From NCBI GenBank assembly GCA_029962745.1, contig CM057151.1, forward strand, positions 1,553,298-1,617,297: DNA of 64,000 nucleotides, read 5' to 3'. This document shows positions 47,283 to 58,405 of this stretch, in pieces. The position numbers and the translations under genes were made by a program. The notes beneath the pieces are model-generated. The model saw only the letters and a program-made list of their open reading frames with translations. It was not told the DNA's origin and did no database searches. How positions within the stretch are numbered: position 1 is the first letter of the stretch; every line of letters begins with the position of its first letter. This stretch comes from Echinometra lucunter (Eukaryota > Echinodermata > Echinoidea > Camarodonta > Echinometridae).

Positions 47283-47400
47283 CCGTGTTAGCGCATCCAC
47301 CTAGTTTCGAACCCGGGTACTCCCGGTTACGAGACCACTGCTCTATCCACTGAGCCACAACGACTCCTATGTATATCCACTGAGCCACATGTAACGCCTC
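47283..47400 (-). mobile_element. tRNA-Thr-like SINE head, minus strand, with duplicated A-box end
   Basis: Read on the minus strand it gives GTGGCTCAGTGGATAGAGCA, GGTCTCGTAACC and GGGTTCGAAAC, closely tRNA-Thr(CGT)-like and the same family as 36030-36240. The A-box part (TATCCACTGAGCCACA) occurs twice on the + strand, at about 47344 and 47374. Confidence 0.75.
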
Positions 47401-47835
47401 CTAATTAACTTGATGGATGTGGCAAAATGAAACTTCCTTGCTTCAAAATCATAGCAAAGCTGTTTGGAAAAAAGAGAATACTGTCGATATATACAATTTA
47501 AAAAATTTCAAGATTTTAAGAATTATTCGAATTAAAAAAAAGTTGTCAAAAATATATTAATCAAGTGTGTTTCATATCTGTTCATGAATTTTCCTTTTTC
47601 ATTTGAAATAAATAGGGTTGGTTTTAGGGCTCCTTTCGTAGAATATAAAACTGAAATGTTCACAGGCACGTAATGCCATGAGAAATGACTATTCACATGC
47701 TGATCCACAAGAGAACTAAGAATCACATAAAAAGTCAGTGTTGTCTTGTTTCTCGTTTTTTTCTTCATCATTACTTTTCAGAGAGCAAATCGAAGACAGA
47801 GCCTACACATAGCAATTATTTCAGTCACCCTAATC
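47401..47835. other. Upstream flank of copy B, no feature recognised
   Basis: AT-rich. The open frame of copy B extends upstream of its likely ATG, but no promoter element is clear. Confidence 0.4.
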
Positions 47836-50800
47836 ATGGCGAAACATTCGATCACAAGCAAGGATTTCTCTGAATTTTGTGATTATTTTTGGAAAGATGG
47901 AAACACTACCAATGAGTGCATCGACATGATAAACAGACACGAGCGAAGGAAAGGACGAATAAAGATTGAAGGTTTCCCTTCCACGGTCTACTGTATAGGA
48001 TTTCCAATCCCAACATTAACCACAGACCAACATGACCAAATTGATGATGATAAGTGGCAGCTATGTAAGATTGGTCTTACACAGCGTGACATTAAGGAAT
48101 CCCACAACAGAATGGAAGAAGTCAAGAATGACATTGATAAAGTATGTAAGGAATCAGAAAAAATATTTGAACTACCGATATCAGCCACAGACCCTTCCCC
48201 TTCTTTTGCAGTCGAAGATCGTGTACGTAAAGCAATCGGTATAAGAGTAGATAGCAAGGTTATTAAAAAAATGGAAATTACCATACCCAACTGAGTGGGT
48301 TGCCACAACTAAGGAGTACATTATATTGCTACGTAGTCTTACAAAGAAGAAGAATATTACAACTGGCTTGTTTGATGACAATAAGAAAACGCTCATGGGC
48401 ATGACGGGAGATGCAGAACCAGGAGAGCCTGAACCAGGAAAAATCAGAAGATTCTGTAATAATAATCATTATGCTCTTCCAGCCAGACTTAGCCTTAGCA
48501 CAGATGGGCTAAAAAATCATCCTTACACCATATTCACGTAGGATGAAAAAGTTGCGCGCAGAAGTTAAAAAAATACCAACATCGGTGGAAAAAGCTCTGG
48601 CACAGAAGCAAAGTAAAGCTATCCATAATCCTACTGCAAGCAAGCCTTCTTATCAACCGAGCACTTCCACAGTGAAGCAAATTAAAGCTATCCGTAGTCC
48701 TACTGCAGGCAAGCCTTCAAATCAACCGAGCACTTCCACAGTGAAGCAAAGTAAAGCTATTCAGAATCCTACTGCAGGCAAGCCTTCAAATCAACCGAGC
48801 ACTTCCACAGTGAAGCAAAGTACAGCTATCCGTAGTCCTACTGCAGGCAAGCCTTCAAATCAACCGAGCACTTCCACAGTGAAGCAAAGTAAAGCTATTC
48901 AGAATCCTACTGCAGGCAAGCCTTCTTATCAACCGAGCACTTCCACAGTGAAGCAAAGTAAAGCTATCCGTAGTCCTACTGCAGGCAAGCCTTCAAATCA
49001 ACCGAGCACTTCCACAGTGAAGCAAAGTAAAGCTATTCAGAATCCTACTGCAGGCAAGCCTTCTTATCAACCGAGCACTTCCACAGTGAAGCAAAGTAAA
49101 GCTATCCGTAGTCCTACTGCAGGCAAGCCTTCAAATCAACCGAGCACTTCCACAGTGAAGCAAAGTAAAGCTATTCAGAATCCTACTGCAGGCAAGCCTT
49201 CTTATCAACCGAGCACTTCCACAGTGAAGCAAAGTAAAGCTATCCGTAGTCCTACTGCAGGCAAGCCTTCAAATCAACCGAGCACTTCCACAGTGAAGCA
49301 AAGTAAAGCTATCCGTAGTCCTACTGCAGGCAAGCCTTCAAATCAACCGAGCACTTCCACAGTGAAGCAAAGTAAAGCTATTCAGAATCCTACCGCAGGC
49401 AAGCCTTCTTATCAACCGAGCACTTCCACAGTGAAGCAAAGTAAAGCTATTCAGAATCCTACTGCAGGCAAGCCTTCAAATCAACCGAGCACTTCCACAG
49501 TGAAGCAAAGTACAGCTATCCGTAGTCCTACTGCAGGCAAGCCTTCAAATCAACCGAGCACTTCCACAGTGAAGCAAAGTAAAGCTATTCAGAATCCTAC
49601 TGCAGGCAAGCCTTCTTATCAACCGAGCACTTCCACAGTGAAGCAAAGTAAAGCTATCCGTAGTCCTACTGCAGGCAAGCCTTCAAATCAACCAAGCACT
49701 TCCACAGTGAAGCAAAGTAAAGCTATTCAGAATCCTACTGCAGGCAAGCCTTCTTATCAACCGAGCACTTCCACAGTGAAGCAAAGTAAAGCTATCCGTA
49801 GTCCTACTACAGGCAAGCCTTCAAATCAACCGAGCACTTCCACAGTGAAGCAAAGTAAAGCTATCCATAATCCTACTGCAGGCAAGCCTTCAAATCAACC
49901 GAGCACTTCCACAGTGAAGCAAAGTAAAGCTATTCAGAATCCTACTGCAGGCAAGCCTTCTTATCAACCGAGCACTTCCACAGTGAAGCAAAGTAAAGCT
50001 ATCCGTAGTCCTACTGCAGGCAAGCCTTCAAATCAACCGAGCACTTCCACAGTGAAGTAAAGTAAAGCTATCCGTAGTCCTACTGCAGGCAAGCCTTCAA
50101 ATCAACCGAGCACTTCCACAGTGAAGCAAAGTAAAGCTATTCAGAATCCTACCGCAGGCAAGCCTTCTTATCAACCGAGCACTTCCACAGTGAAGCAAAG
50201 TAAAGCTATCCGTAGTCCTACTGCAAGCAAGCCTTCAAATCAACCGAGCACTTCCACAGTGAAGCAAAGTAAAGCTATTCAGAATCCTACCGCAGGCAAG
50301 CCTTCTTATCAACCGAGCACTTCCACAGTGAAGCAAAGTAAAGCTATCCATAATCCTACTGCAAGCAAGCCTTCAAATCAACCGAGCACTTCCACAGTGA
50401 AGCAAAGTAAAGCTATTCAGAATCCTACTGCAGGCAAGCCTTCAAATCAACCGAGCACTTCCACAGTGAAGCAAAGTAAAGCTATCCGTAGTCCTACTAC
50501 AGGCAAGCCTTCAAATCAACCGAGCACTTCCACAGTGAAGCAAAGTAAAGCTATTCAGAATCCTACTGCAGGCAAGCCTTCTTATCAACCGAGCACTTCC
50601 ACAGTGAAGCAAAGTAAAGCTATCCGTAGTCCTACTGCAGGCAAGCCTTCAAATCAACCGAGCACTTCCACAGTGAAGCAAAGTAAAGCTATCCGTAGTC
50701 CTACTGCAGGCAAGCCTTCAAATCAACCGAGCACTTCCACAGTGAAGCAAAGTAAAGCTATTCAGAATCCTACCGCAGGCAAGCCTTCTTATCAACCGAG

Positions 50801-51383
50801 CACTTCCACAGTGAAGCAAAGTAAAGCTATCCGTAGTCCTACTGCAGGCAAGCCTTCAAATCAACCGAGCACTTCCACAGTGAAGCAAAGTAAAGCTATC
50901 CGTAGTCCTACTGCAGGCAAGCCTTCAAATCAACCGAGCACTTCCACAGTGAAGCAAAGATTCCCTTCACAAATGAGTGATGAACCAAAGGCTAAAAAGA
51001 GGAAATTGGATAGTGCCCAAGATAGTGTTACAGGGTCTGAAAGTGAGCAAAATACATATTATGATCGAGCTGGTTTGAAGACTTGGTTTGGAACTTATGA
51101 TTTTCTTTCCCCTCGCTACTTTATCAGGTTAATTGGCTTTCCTCGTCCCCAACCTGGACAGAGGGAAGACTGCAAAGGTACAGTACATACCTGGTTCAGA
51201 GACATTTTCGGAATGAATGTCGAAATACATAGAGCGGATCGTGTTGGAAATAAGAAACCCAGAGATATAGTGGTCAGTCTGGTTTCTGAGGAAGACAAAG
51301 CAGAAATTTTGCAAAAAGCCCCCGAAGTGCTTTCAGGCCATATCCGAATGGAAGACAATCGTGGCCATGGAAAGGAGCACTGA
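47836..51383 (+). pseudogene. Copy B of the unrecognised gene: N-domain, 34-unit repeat, ORF1p-like C-domain
   Basis: The likely ATG at 47836 opens MAKHSITSKDF and runs 152 codons to 48294. The frame then breaks at a seven-A run (48265-48271; copy A has five). A second segment with WKLPY, TEWVATTKEY and GMTGDAEPGE ends at 48541, and a third frame from 48543 enters the repeat. A TAA at 50058, in place of the CAA of other units, interrupts the array. After the array come a basic KKRKL stretch, then GFPRPQPGQREDCKG, FGMNVEIHRADRVG and KPRDIVVSL, which resemble the RNA-binding domain of LINE ORF1 proteins; the frame ends at 51383. No reverse transcriptase follows. At least three disruptions make it a likely pseudogene, unless homopolymer errors or introns explain them. 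I do not recognise the N-terminal domain. Confidence 0.65.
48606..50951 (+). repeat. 34 tandem 69-bp units (23 codons), no indels
   Basis: 48606 plus 34 x 69 is exactly 50952, where the sequence resumes as KQRFPSQM, so all units are the same length. Consensus KQSKAI-x-x-PTAGKPS-x-QPSTSTV. Two main forms alternate: one with QN and Y, one with RS and N at the variable positions; HN variants also occur. Nearly identical bases, with variation limited to a few codons, point to recent expansion by unequal exchange or gene conversion. Confidence 0.97.
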
Positions 51384-51556
51384 AAAGTGGCACATCACAC
51401 TGGACGCTCATTAGTAGTGAAAAGGGACACTTATTTTAATGAATGGCACAGCTGTTAAAAAACAAAAGGGGCACGTGATAAAGGAAATCGAATTGGAAAA
51501 GGGGCACACCCCAGAATTGGAAACGGAATCGTATTAGTAAAATTAAAGGGGCTGTC
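51384..51556 (+). repeat. Shared 3' flank of copy B
   Basis: Matches 39214-39402, including AAAGGGGCACGTGATA and GAAATCGAATTGGAAAAGG. The homology stops at about 51556 without a poly-A tail. Confidence 0.75.
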
Positions 51557-52339
51557 ATAGCTGAGCTCTCATGTTGTAGCTGAGACAATTCTCTACAAAT
51601 CATTGTTACTCATTTTGATGACGTTATCATGGTCTAAATTCACGATAAGCGGTACCATGTCAATTTTTCTCATTTTACGTGTATTCTCTATGGGACATGA
51701 CCTTTATAATTCTTGATTCTACATTCTCGTCTTCTTTGATCAACATCTCCCTTATTTTTGCTTGATTTTCGCCCATCTTTAATTATGTTGCAGCTGAGAA
51801 AATTCTCTATCTTATGCATTCATATGTTTTTAAAGCAAGTGTCGAGAACATGTCGAAATTTTGACTGGAAAACCTGATATTAGAATTCCGTTTTGAATCT
51901 ACGTGTTATCTCTATGAGCTGTTTTCAGGTATACCTTCAAAGCACCTGCCTCACATTCTGAAGATCCCTGGTTCGAGTCCCAGAGGGAAGGGGAGCAAAT
52001 TTTTCCTTTGCTTTCTTTTTACATGTTATATTACTATCCTCTTTAACTATATGATTACATGTAAAGTCACAGTCAATGAAATAATCTGCCTGATTTTGGC
52101 CTGTTATGACAATTGCAATGCAGTGCACAGTAGTTTATGTACAACCCTATAGAAAATCTGATTCGTTAAGGTGGATTAAAGCTTTGGATCACCTTTCCAT
52201 TATGCTGCAATATCCAATCATCTAATTTCTATGACGTTAGTCTCCTATCGAGACCTAAAAAATTACCCAGGACTTTATCACTATCCATGTCAAAATCTAA
52301 AATTACCGACAGACCACCTAATTCGTCATGTGACGAATT
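51557..52339. other. Intergenic stretch with a tRNA-like fragment
   Basis: At about 51948-51990 CTCACATTCTGAAGATCCC followed by TGGTTCGAGTCCCAG resembles the anticodon loop and B box of tRNA-Phe, without a complete cloverleaf. It is probably a SINE relic. From about 52160 the sequence may belong to the LINE remnant that follows. Confidence 0.4.
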
Positions 52340-52805
52340 CACACAAACTGTTTGAAAAATAGCTCTTTATATATTGCCAGTCATTTATTCAATAACCTCC
52401 CCCAATCTGTAAGAACACAAACCAATCTACCGACTTTTATAAAATGCATTCAAAATATATTCCCAATTAGTTTTTCGTAATAGTTGCTGACTGAGATTCC
52501 GATCATTGTAATATTTGCAGGGTTTTTTTTCACATTCATATTAACTTTGTTTTAGTTTTAGTTTTTGTTATTGTTATTGTTTTTGTTGTTTTTTTCTAAT
52601 TTTGATTTTCCCATGTGATTTCTGTTTCTCTGTTTATAATTTTCACTTATCATTTTATTCATGATTTGCAACTCATTCTTGTCATTTTTCTGTTTATGTT
52701 TTCTATTTTTATGTACGGACTTGCTGAAAAACAGCCTTGCGGCTGATAGCAGGTTTTTTTTTTTATCCCGTATTGAAATAAATAAAAAATAACATAACAC
52801 ATAAC
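52340..52805 (+). mobile_element. 3' end of a LINE: reverse-transcriptase C-terminus and 3' UTR
   Basis: A 46-codon frame ending at TAA 52478-52480 reads LFNNLPQSVRTQTNLPTFIK, which resembles the closing segment (N-x-LP..R..L..F) of CR1/L2/Jockey-type ORF2 proteins. A T-rich 3' region with GACTTGCTGAAAAACAGCC follows, then TGCGGCTGATAGCAGG and a tail rich in AATAAA and (AACAT)n, as known for marine invertebrate LINEs. 5' truncated. Confidence 0.65.
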
Positions 52806-55800
52806 ATAACAAATATCTCGTTATTCTTGATGTTGTCCGCTTTACTTTTTTTTTCAGCCAGGTCAACTTTATTTTTGTTCAGTGTTCAGTAACTCGGTTT
52901 AGATTACTAAATTTCCATATTTGCTTTGTATTATGTTTATTGTGAAACGGAAAATAAATCAAATCGAAAATCAAAACAGCGTAGACAGGCCCTCATACCA
53001 GGGAGGGTGATTAACCCACTCGTACATTTTTTTTTTTTACACACATAGGCCCATATGAGTCCACCTCAAAATGTTGGGGATGCATCCCCACCCCCCCCCC
53101 CCTCGCTATCTACTTCCCTGATCACAAAGGATCATGGAGATTAGTAAAAGCACGTCATTGGGCACTTTACCCCTTCTCTACATTATAGGATGTCCATGGC
53201 ATCCACAACATGAAAACATCTTGTTCACAGGAGACTATAGTTTACGTCTTCATTCAAATTCATGTATACTATTTCAACAAAGATTTTTCCAGATTATTTA
53301 AGTAAAAATCTCCCTTAAAAGATTGAGAGAAGGCACTTATCGAATAGTCTCATATTTTTTTTATAATCATTGAATTTAACTTACAAAATAATGACCATTA
53401 TTAAAAACTCTGAGAACTGTTCATCTTATCTCATTCATGATCCCTTCATTTGCAACAACAGCAACATCAAGAATGACGATGATGATCAATAACTATGATG
53501 ATAAATAAACTGTTGTCATCAAAACGATAGTATAAAGAAAATTCAGGATTTCCTTTGCAAACCATTCAAAAAGAAGTGTGATTTGTCCATAGTGATTTAA
53601 GGGTCTCTTTTGTTCAGACTTATGACATTTTTTACAAGAATCCCCATTTCTTCGTGACTACTGTACCGAATCAGACGGAATCTTCGCCGACTGATATAGA
53701 GAAATAGTTATAGTTTCTACAATACATATATGTTGAAAATTGATTTCTTTCATAATTGATACTTATAGGCCCATCGTAATTTTTTTTTTTGGGGGGGGGG
53801 GCGATTTCCCTAATTGATTTCCCTAATACATTTTGCCATTTATTGGTAGCCTCTTTAAAAAAGAGATACCGAAGTGGTTACTTCAATGAACTTGGACTTA
53901 ACTGGTTTTCAGATATATATATTTCATCCACATCGTTTCCCTTAAAAATCACGGATTCACTTTCAAAATTATTAAAATTGTTCACATAATTGCCGCTGAA
54001 GATGTCAGCCATTCATCAGAGCATGGAGGTCTTAACTCTATACTGAAGCTCTAAATTGTCCCAGGGTACATACAGGATACATTGTGTTTATTAACTAGCA
54101 AATTACATTTTAACTAGGAAGCTGTCTTGATTACGCCAGTAGAACATTGTGATGTCAAAACTGAGCGAGCGAAGTGAGCGAGAATTTGTTTTTTTTTCTG
54201 ATACCTTTCTGCCTCCGTATGCTTTATGTATATCATAATCATTTATTTATTTTTTTCTAAGCATTCGAGAGAAGGTAGTAAGGGAAGCGGGACATAATTA
54301 TGGTTCATATAATTTAGCTTCGTCAATTCATGGGGTTAATTTTAGGGCGTCTATCCATGGGAGACAGGGGCACACGTCCCCAAATATTTAAGGGTGGGGG
54401 GACACCCTTAGCTAACATTGACTAGTAAATACCAACGTGCCATTCCATACACCCACGTCTTTTTCTCCTGAAACGTCTGTGCTCTTTGTAAAACTTTATT
54501 TATTCGATATCTTCATAATTGGTGGAGGCATAAACTTTGAGCACATTTGAGGGGTAAAGTGAAAGGTCGCTGAAGTCTACTCCATTATCATCATTTTTTA
54601 GCATCGTTATCGCGATATCTCCTGAACCATTCACGGGGTGTGAAAAAAAAAACAAATGCCAAAAGTATCTATCTCATCCCAACATCTCTAAGAATATTTA
54701 CATTGAATTTAATTTCAAAACTTCATAGTTTTGTTGTTAATTTTTGTTAAGTGTTGATGTAAATTTTGCTTTTTATTTTTGTATTTTTTTATAATCTGGC
54801 CTTTCAAACTAAAAGAGTGCATTTTTTTAGCATCATTACACTTTAGAACCACACACGTACAGTCCACTTTTTATTTTCGCGATAAACATTTCAGTTGCAC
54901 GAAGCCGTTCATCTCCTCGATTATATGGTGAATTATAACATATTTTTATTGTTATTTCATGACTAAACTAATATTAATATTCACGAAAAATATATAAGTT
55001 ATTGCAAGAAGCAAAACAGAATATTCCACAAAACTATTTTGATTACATATAAATTCAAAAAATCATTTAAACCCTATTTCAACTGGGCTATTTCAGACCA
55101 AGTTTTTACTGGAGGGTAAATTTGACCCCCCCCCCCAAGATCTCGGAGACCGATTGTCCGATTCACGCGAAATTTTGCATGGAGGTACAGTGAATTATTA
55201 GCAACGCATTCATGTTTTCATTTAAACAATTAAATGTATGATATGCAAATTATGCGCATATCAATTACCTAAGTATGGTTATTTTTGCTATTTTATCATT
55301 TTGCAAAGAAAAGCAGTAAAAAGTTTCATAATGACTGAAATGGATCATAGACATAGATAGGTTTGACATGTAGGTATTTACATTGTTTATTATGGTTTTC
55401 TCTATTTATATATATTTACATAAGCATGCATAAAATTTGCATATATGGTCATCGTGTTTGAATTTCTTATGTATTCTTTTGTTTTAATTTCTTTTTTTAT
55501 TTTATTGTTTTTTTATTTTTCATGTTTTGTATTATTTTGACAATGATATTTGAAATGACAACCACTAAGACAATGCAAATATACTATTGTATGGGTGAAA
55601 TGGATTGTTTTTCATAAATTTGATAACATGTCCATTCCATAACACATACATGTATGGAAAAGTCACTATTTTTGGATGACCTTTGACCCGTAATTGTCAT
55701 GTGACCTTCTAATGCTAGGTCCGATCACTGATCTCTACACTAGAGGTCAGTGGGTCCGATCTTTACAAATTTAGTACCAAAAGTTGCGCAAAACTTCAAA

Positions 55801-56049
55801 GAAAACAGTCACGAAAGAATAACTTCATATCTGCCGCGGTTCCGTACATAGTAGTAGCAAAATTATGACAGTTAACAGTTAACAGTTAACAGTTAACATA
55901 GGGTTAAGCAAACTTACTTCTAGATGTATATAACACATAAACATTTTGACCTGAAAAGAGAAATCAATAGTGCAACGAGTACACGGAGTTTCGAAAGGAA
56001 ACGTCTACACAATTTTACGAATTGTGACAAACTATTATGCAGTCTCAAA
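52806..56049. other. Intergenic stretch, no gene recognised
   Basis: AT-rich, with poly-C/poly-G runs at about 53089, 53794 and 55127, a further GAGCGAGCGAAGTGAGCGAG motif at about 54162, and the heptamer repeat below. Confidence 0.5.
55868..55898. repeat. (GTTAACA)n heptamer repeat, four copies
   Basis: The heptamer CAGTTAA is repeated four times in tandem. Confidence 0.9.
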
Positions 56050-56790
56050 GAAGTGGATGATTGCACATGAATTGAGAACTGAATTTTTAGCTTGTTTGAT
56101 TTTTGAATTGGATTGCCGATATTTTGACATAGATGTATTTTGTCGAAAGCATTTCACTTAAAGGAGAATGCCATCCAGATATCAGTGTGCTTCCATTGAA
56201 TGAAGAAGAACAAGAAGAGTAAACATTGAAAGTTTGAGGAAAATCGGACAAGCTGTTCAAGAGTAAATCCTTATTGTGGGGATCCTTGAATTGGCAACAT
56301 TGCCAGTATCTGTGATGTCATCGTGGACAACTCTCCATTAATTTTGTATACAGAATTTAAGAAAAAAAAATCAAGAAAAATAGAAATTATTTTGATTCAT
56401 TGTTTGAGTATGATATGGCTATATCAATTCTACAACCATTTTGGGAAGAATTATGTTGATTCCTGACATGAAATTTCATATAAATCAATTTTTTGAAAAA
56501 TTATGTACAAAATGAATTGAGAGTTGTCCACGATGACATCACAGATGTTGGCGAAGTTTCCAACTCAATGATTCACATAATAGGGATTTACTTAAACTTT
56601 CAAAATTCATAACTCTTGAACAGATTGTCCGATCGTGCTCAAAATTTCACTATTTACTTTTCTTGGTCATCTTTATTCACTAACAGCACACTGATGACTG
56701 GGTTGCATTCTCCTTTAAGGCTGTGTATATACTGTTGACAAGGAAGTGATATGATGTGCTCCTCTATTTGTGAACATGTTGCTGATCTGT
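56050..56790 (+). repeat. Duplicate of 46761-46950, split by a MITE
   Basis: Outer parts 56050-56161 and 56715-56790 align with 46761-46950; the 553 bp between are the element below. Confidence 0.8.
56162..56714. mobile_element. 553-bp fold-back MITE with TTAA target duplication
   Basis: It starts AGGAGAATGCCATCCAGATA and ends GGTTGCATTCTCCT, with TTAA at 56158-56161 and 56715-56718. The arms are long: TCAGTGTGCT pairs with AGCACACTGA near the ends, and GTGATGTCATCGTGGACAAC pairs with GTTGTCCACGATGACATCAC near the centre. Almost the whole element can fold on itself. TTAA targeting is piggyBac-like; the terminal bases differ from the CCC..GGG families in this window. Confidence 0.88.
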
Positions 56791-56879
56791 ATGGGGGATA
56801 CCCTTCTCCTCCACCCCCCCCCCCCCCATTTTTCATGCCTGAAAAGGGGGTTCCCATCTAAGGGGGGAAGAGGAAAGAG

Positions 56880-57000
56880 AAGAATGTAGAAAGAAAGAAA
56901 AAGGAAAAGAAAGGAGAGAAAAGAAAAAAAGAAATGAAAGAAAAAAGAAGAGAAATGAAAAGAAAAGAAAACAGAAAACAGAAAAGAAAGAGAAGGATAA
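56880..57000. repeat. Purine-rich (GAAAA)n low-complexity tract
   Basis: About 120 bp of almost pure A/G on the + strand. Phenylalanine-rich frames on the other strand are artefacts. Confidence 0.85.
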
Positions 57001-57044
57001 AAGGGAAAACCTGAAGCGCTTGCTCGCATCGCTCGCTCGCATTT

Positions 57045-57364
57045 TATGTATTTTAACCAAAACAGGTTATATTAATAACTGATATTCTAAAGAAAGGTAT
57101 TTGGTTTGCATCTTGTGTCTGTAGCTAATGTGATAATTCTTCTACTCACAGAATGTTAGTAATTTCAAGAAATCGAGCGGCAAGTTGACCTGAAGAGATG
57201 AATTTATGTCTTTTAACCAAAACAGGTTATATTAATAATTGATATTCTAAAGAAAGGTATTGGTTTGCATCTTGTGTCTGTAGCTAATGTGATAATTCTT
57301 CTTCTCACAGATTGTTAGTAATTGCATGGAAACGAGCGGCAAGTTGACCTGAAGAGATGAATTT
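57045..57364. repeat. Two tandem copies of a 160-bp unit
   Basis: TTTTAACCAAAACAGGTTAT occurs at 57051 and 57211, and the rest of the unit (TTGCATCTTGTGTCTGTAGC, GCGGCAAGTTGACCTGAAGA) repeats with few changes. Confidence 0.9.
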
Positions 57365-57870
57365 TCAGGAGATAATAGCCTGTGACCAATACCCTCTTCC
57401 CACTATGAGAACGGAAAATAAAATGTACACTACTCAAATTATGAGAATGGAATAACAATGTACGCGAGAGAACCTCTTCTCAGATTCTTTTTCGTTTTGT
57501 TTTGTTTGTTTGTTTGTTTGATTGTTTGTTTGTTTGTTCGCTCGCTTTAATAGGTCATAAAATGTAGAAAAAAGATGGTTTCGGGCAGCAAGCACCTCTT
57601 ACTCCAGCAGCGAGAAGCCCGAATATCATAATTTGGCAGCGAGGTGTCTGTCCTCGAATTCTACAGGTAAATGTATATTATATAAATCACGTGGTGTATT
57701 TTGGTGACGAATCTACGTTCTACAGACTCGATTCGCTCGCTCTTAGAAACAAAATGGTTTCAGATTGGACAGCAAGCAAGATGTCCAAATAGAGCCATAT
57801 TCGACCGATATAGATGATAAAATATATTATTCAGAGATCTTATCGGCTTATGGTGTATTTTGATGACGAA
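57365..57870 (+). repeat. Further copy of the 40-kb repeat family
   Basis: Shares CTATGAGAACGGAA, AGCCCGAATATCATAA, GCAGCGAGGTGTC, GTGTATTTTGGTGACGAA and TTCGCTCGCTC with 40190-41000 in the same order. Confidence 0.7.
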
Positions 57871-58405
57871 ATAACAGTTCCAGTTTGAAGTGTTAACACA
57901 AACTGACACTTTTAGTTTTTTTCAAGCAAGTTTCCTAGGAGTTGGCCTTATGTCTTTTAAATGTTTAAACTTTTAATTTATTCATGCAGTTCCCCTTTTC
58001 ATTTTCTAATTTTGTTCATCAAATATACTGTATTTGTTTCTAAATGTATTTTTTTTAATTAGAATGGAATAAAAACAATTGAACTAAATTGAATTAAAAT
58101 GTAAGTAGCACTTGCACAGCTTCTCTTCCTTTATGTCTCATCATTTCACATGTTCATGTATGCAATTTGATGTATTTATTATCAGCCAGTGGAGGCAAAT
58201 TTTCTATTTACGCTTAAAACTGCATGTCGCCAGCAACTTTTTGGTGTGTTTTTCCACCTTTTTACAAAAGTATGAGCACGTAGAAGAAGCGAGATGAAAA
58301 ATTCATCAAAGCGGCGCCAGGTTCCATGCAAACATGATAAAATCGTGAAAGTTATCCTTCATTTAAAAATAAGACACCGATTGAAAATGTGTCGCCAGAT
58401 CTACT
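57871..58405. other. Intergenic stretch, no gene recognised
   Basis: AT-rich; nothing supportable. Confidence 0.45.

Noticed and set aside
48606..50951. Regular direct repeats that could be taken for a CRISPR array
   Set aside because: Units are contiguous 69-bp copies with no unique spacers, lie in an open frame, and the genome is eukaryotic.
51948..51990. tRNA-Phe gene
   Set aside because: Only an anticodon-loop-like and B-box-like part is visible, with no complete cloverleaf.
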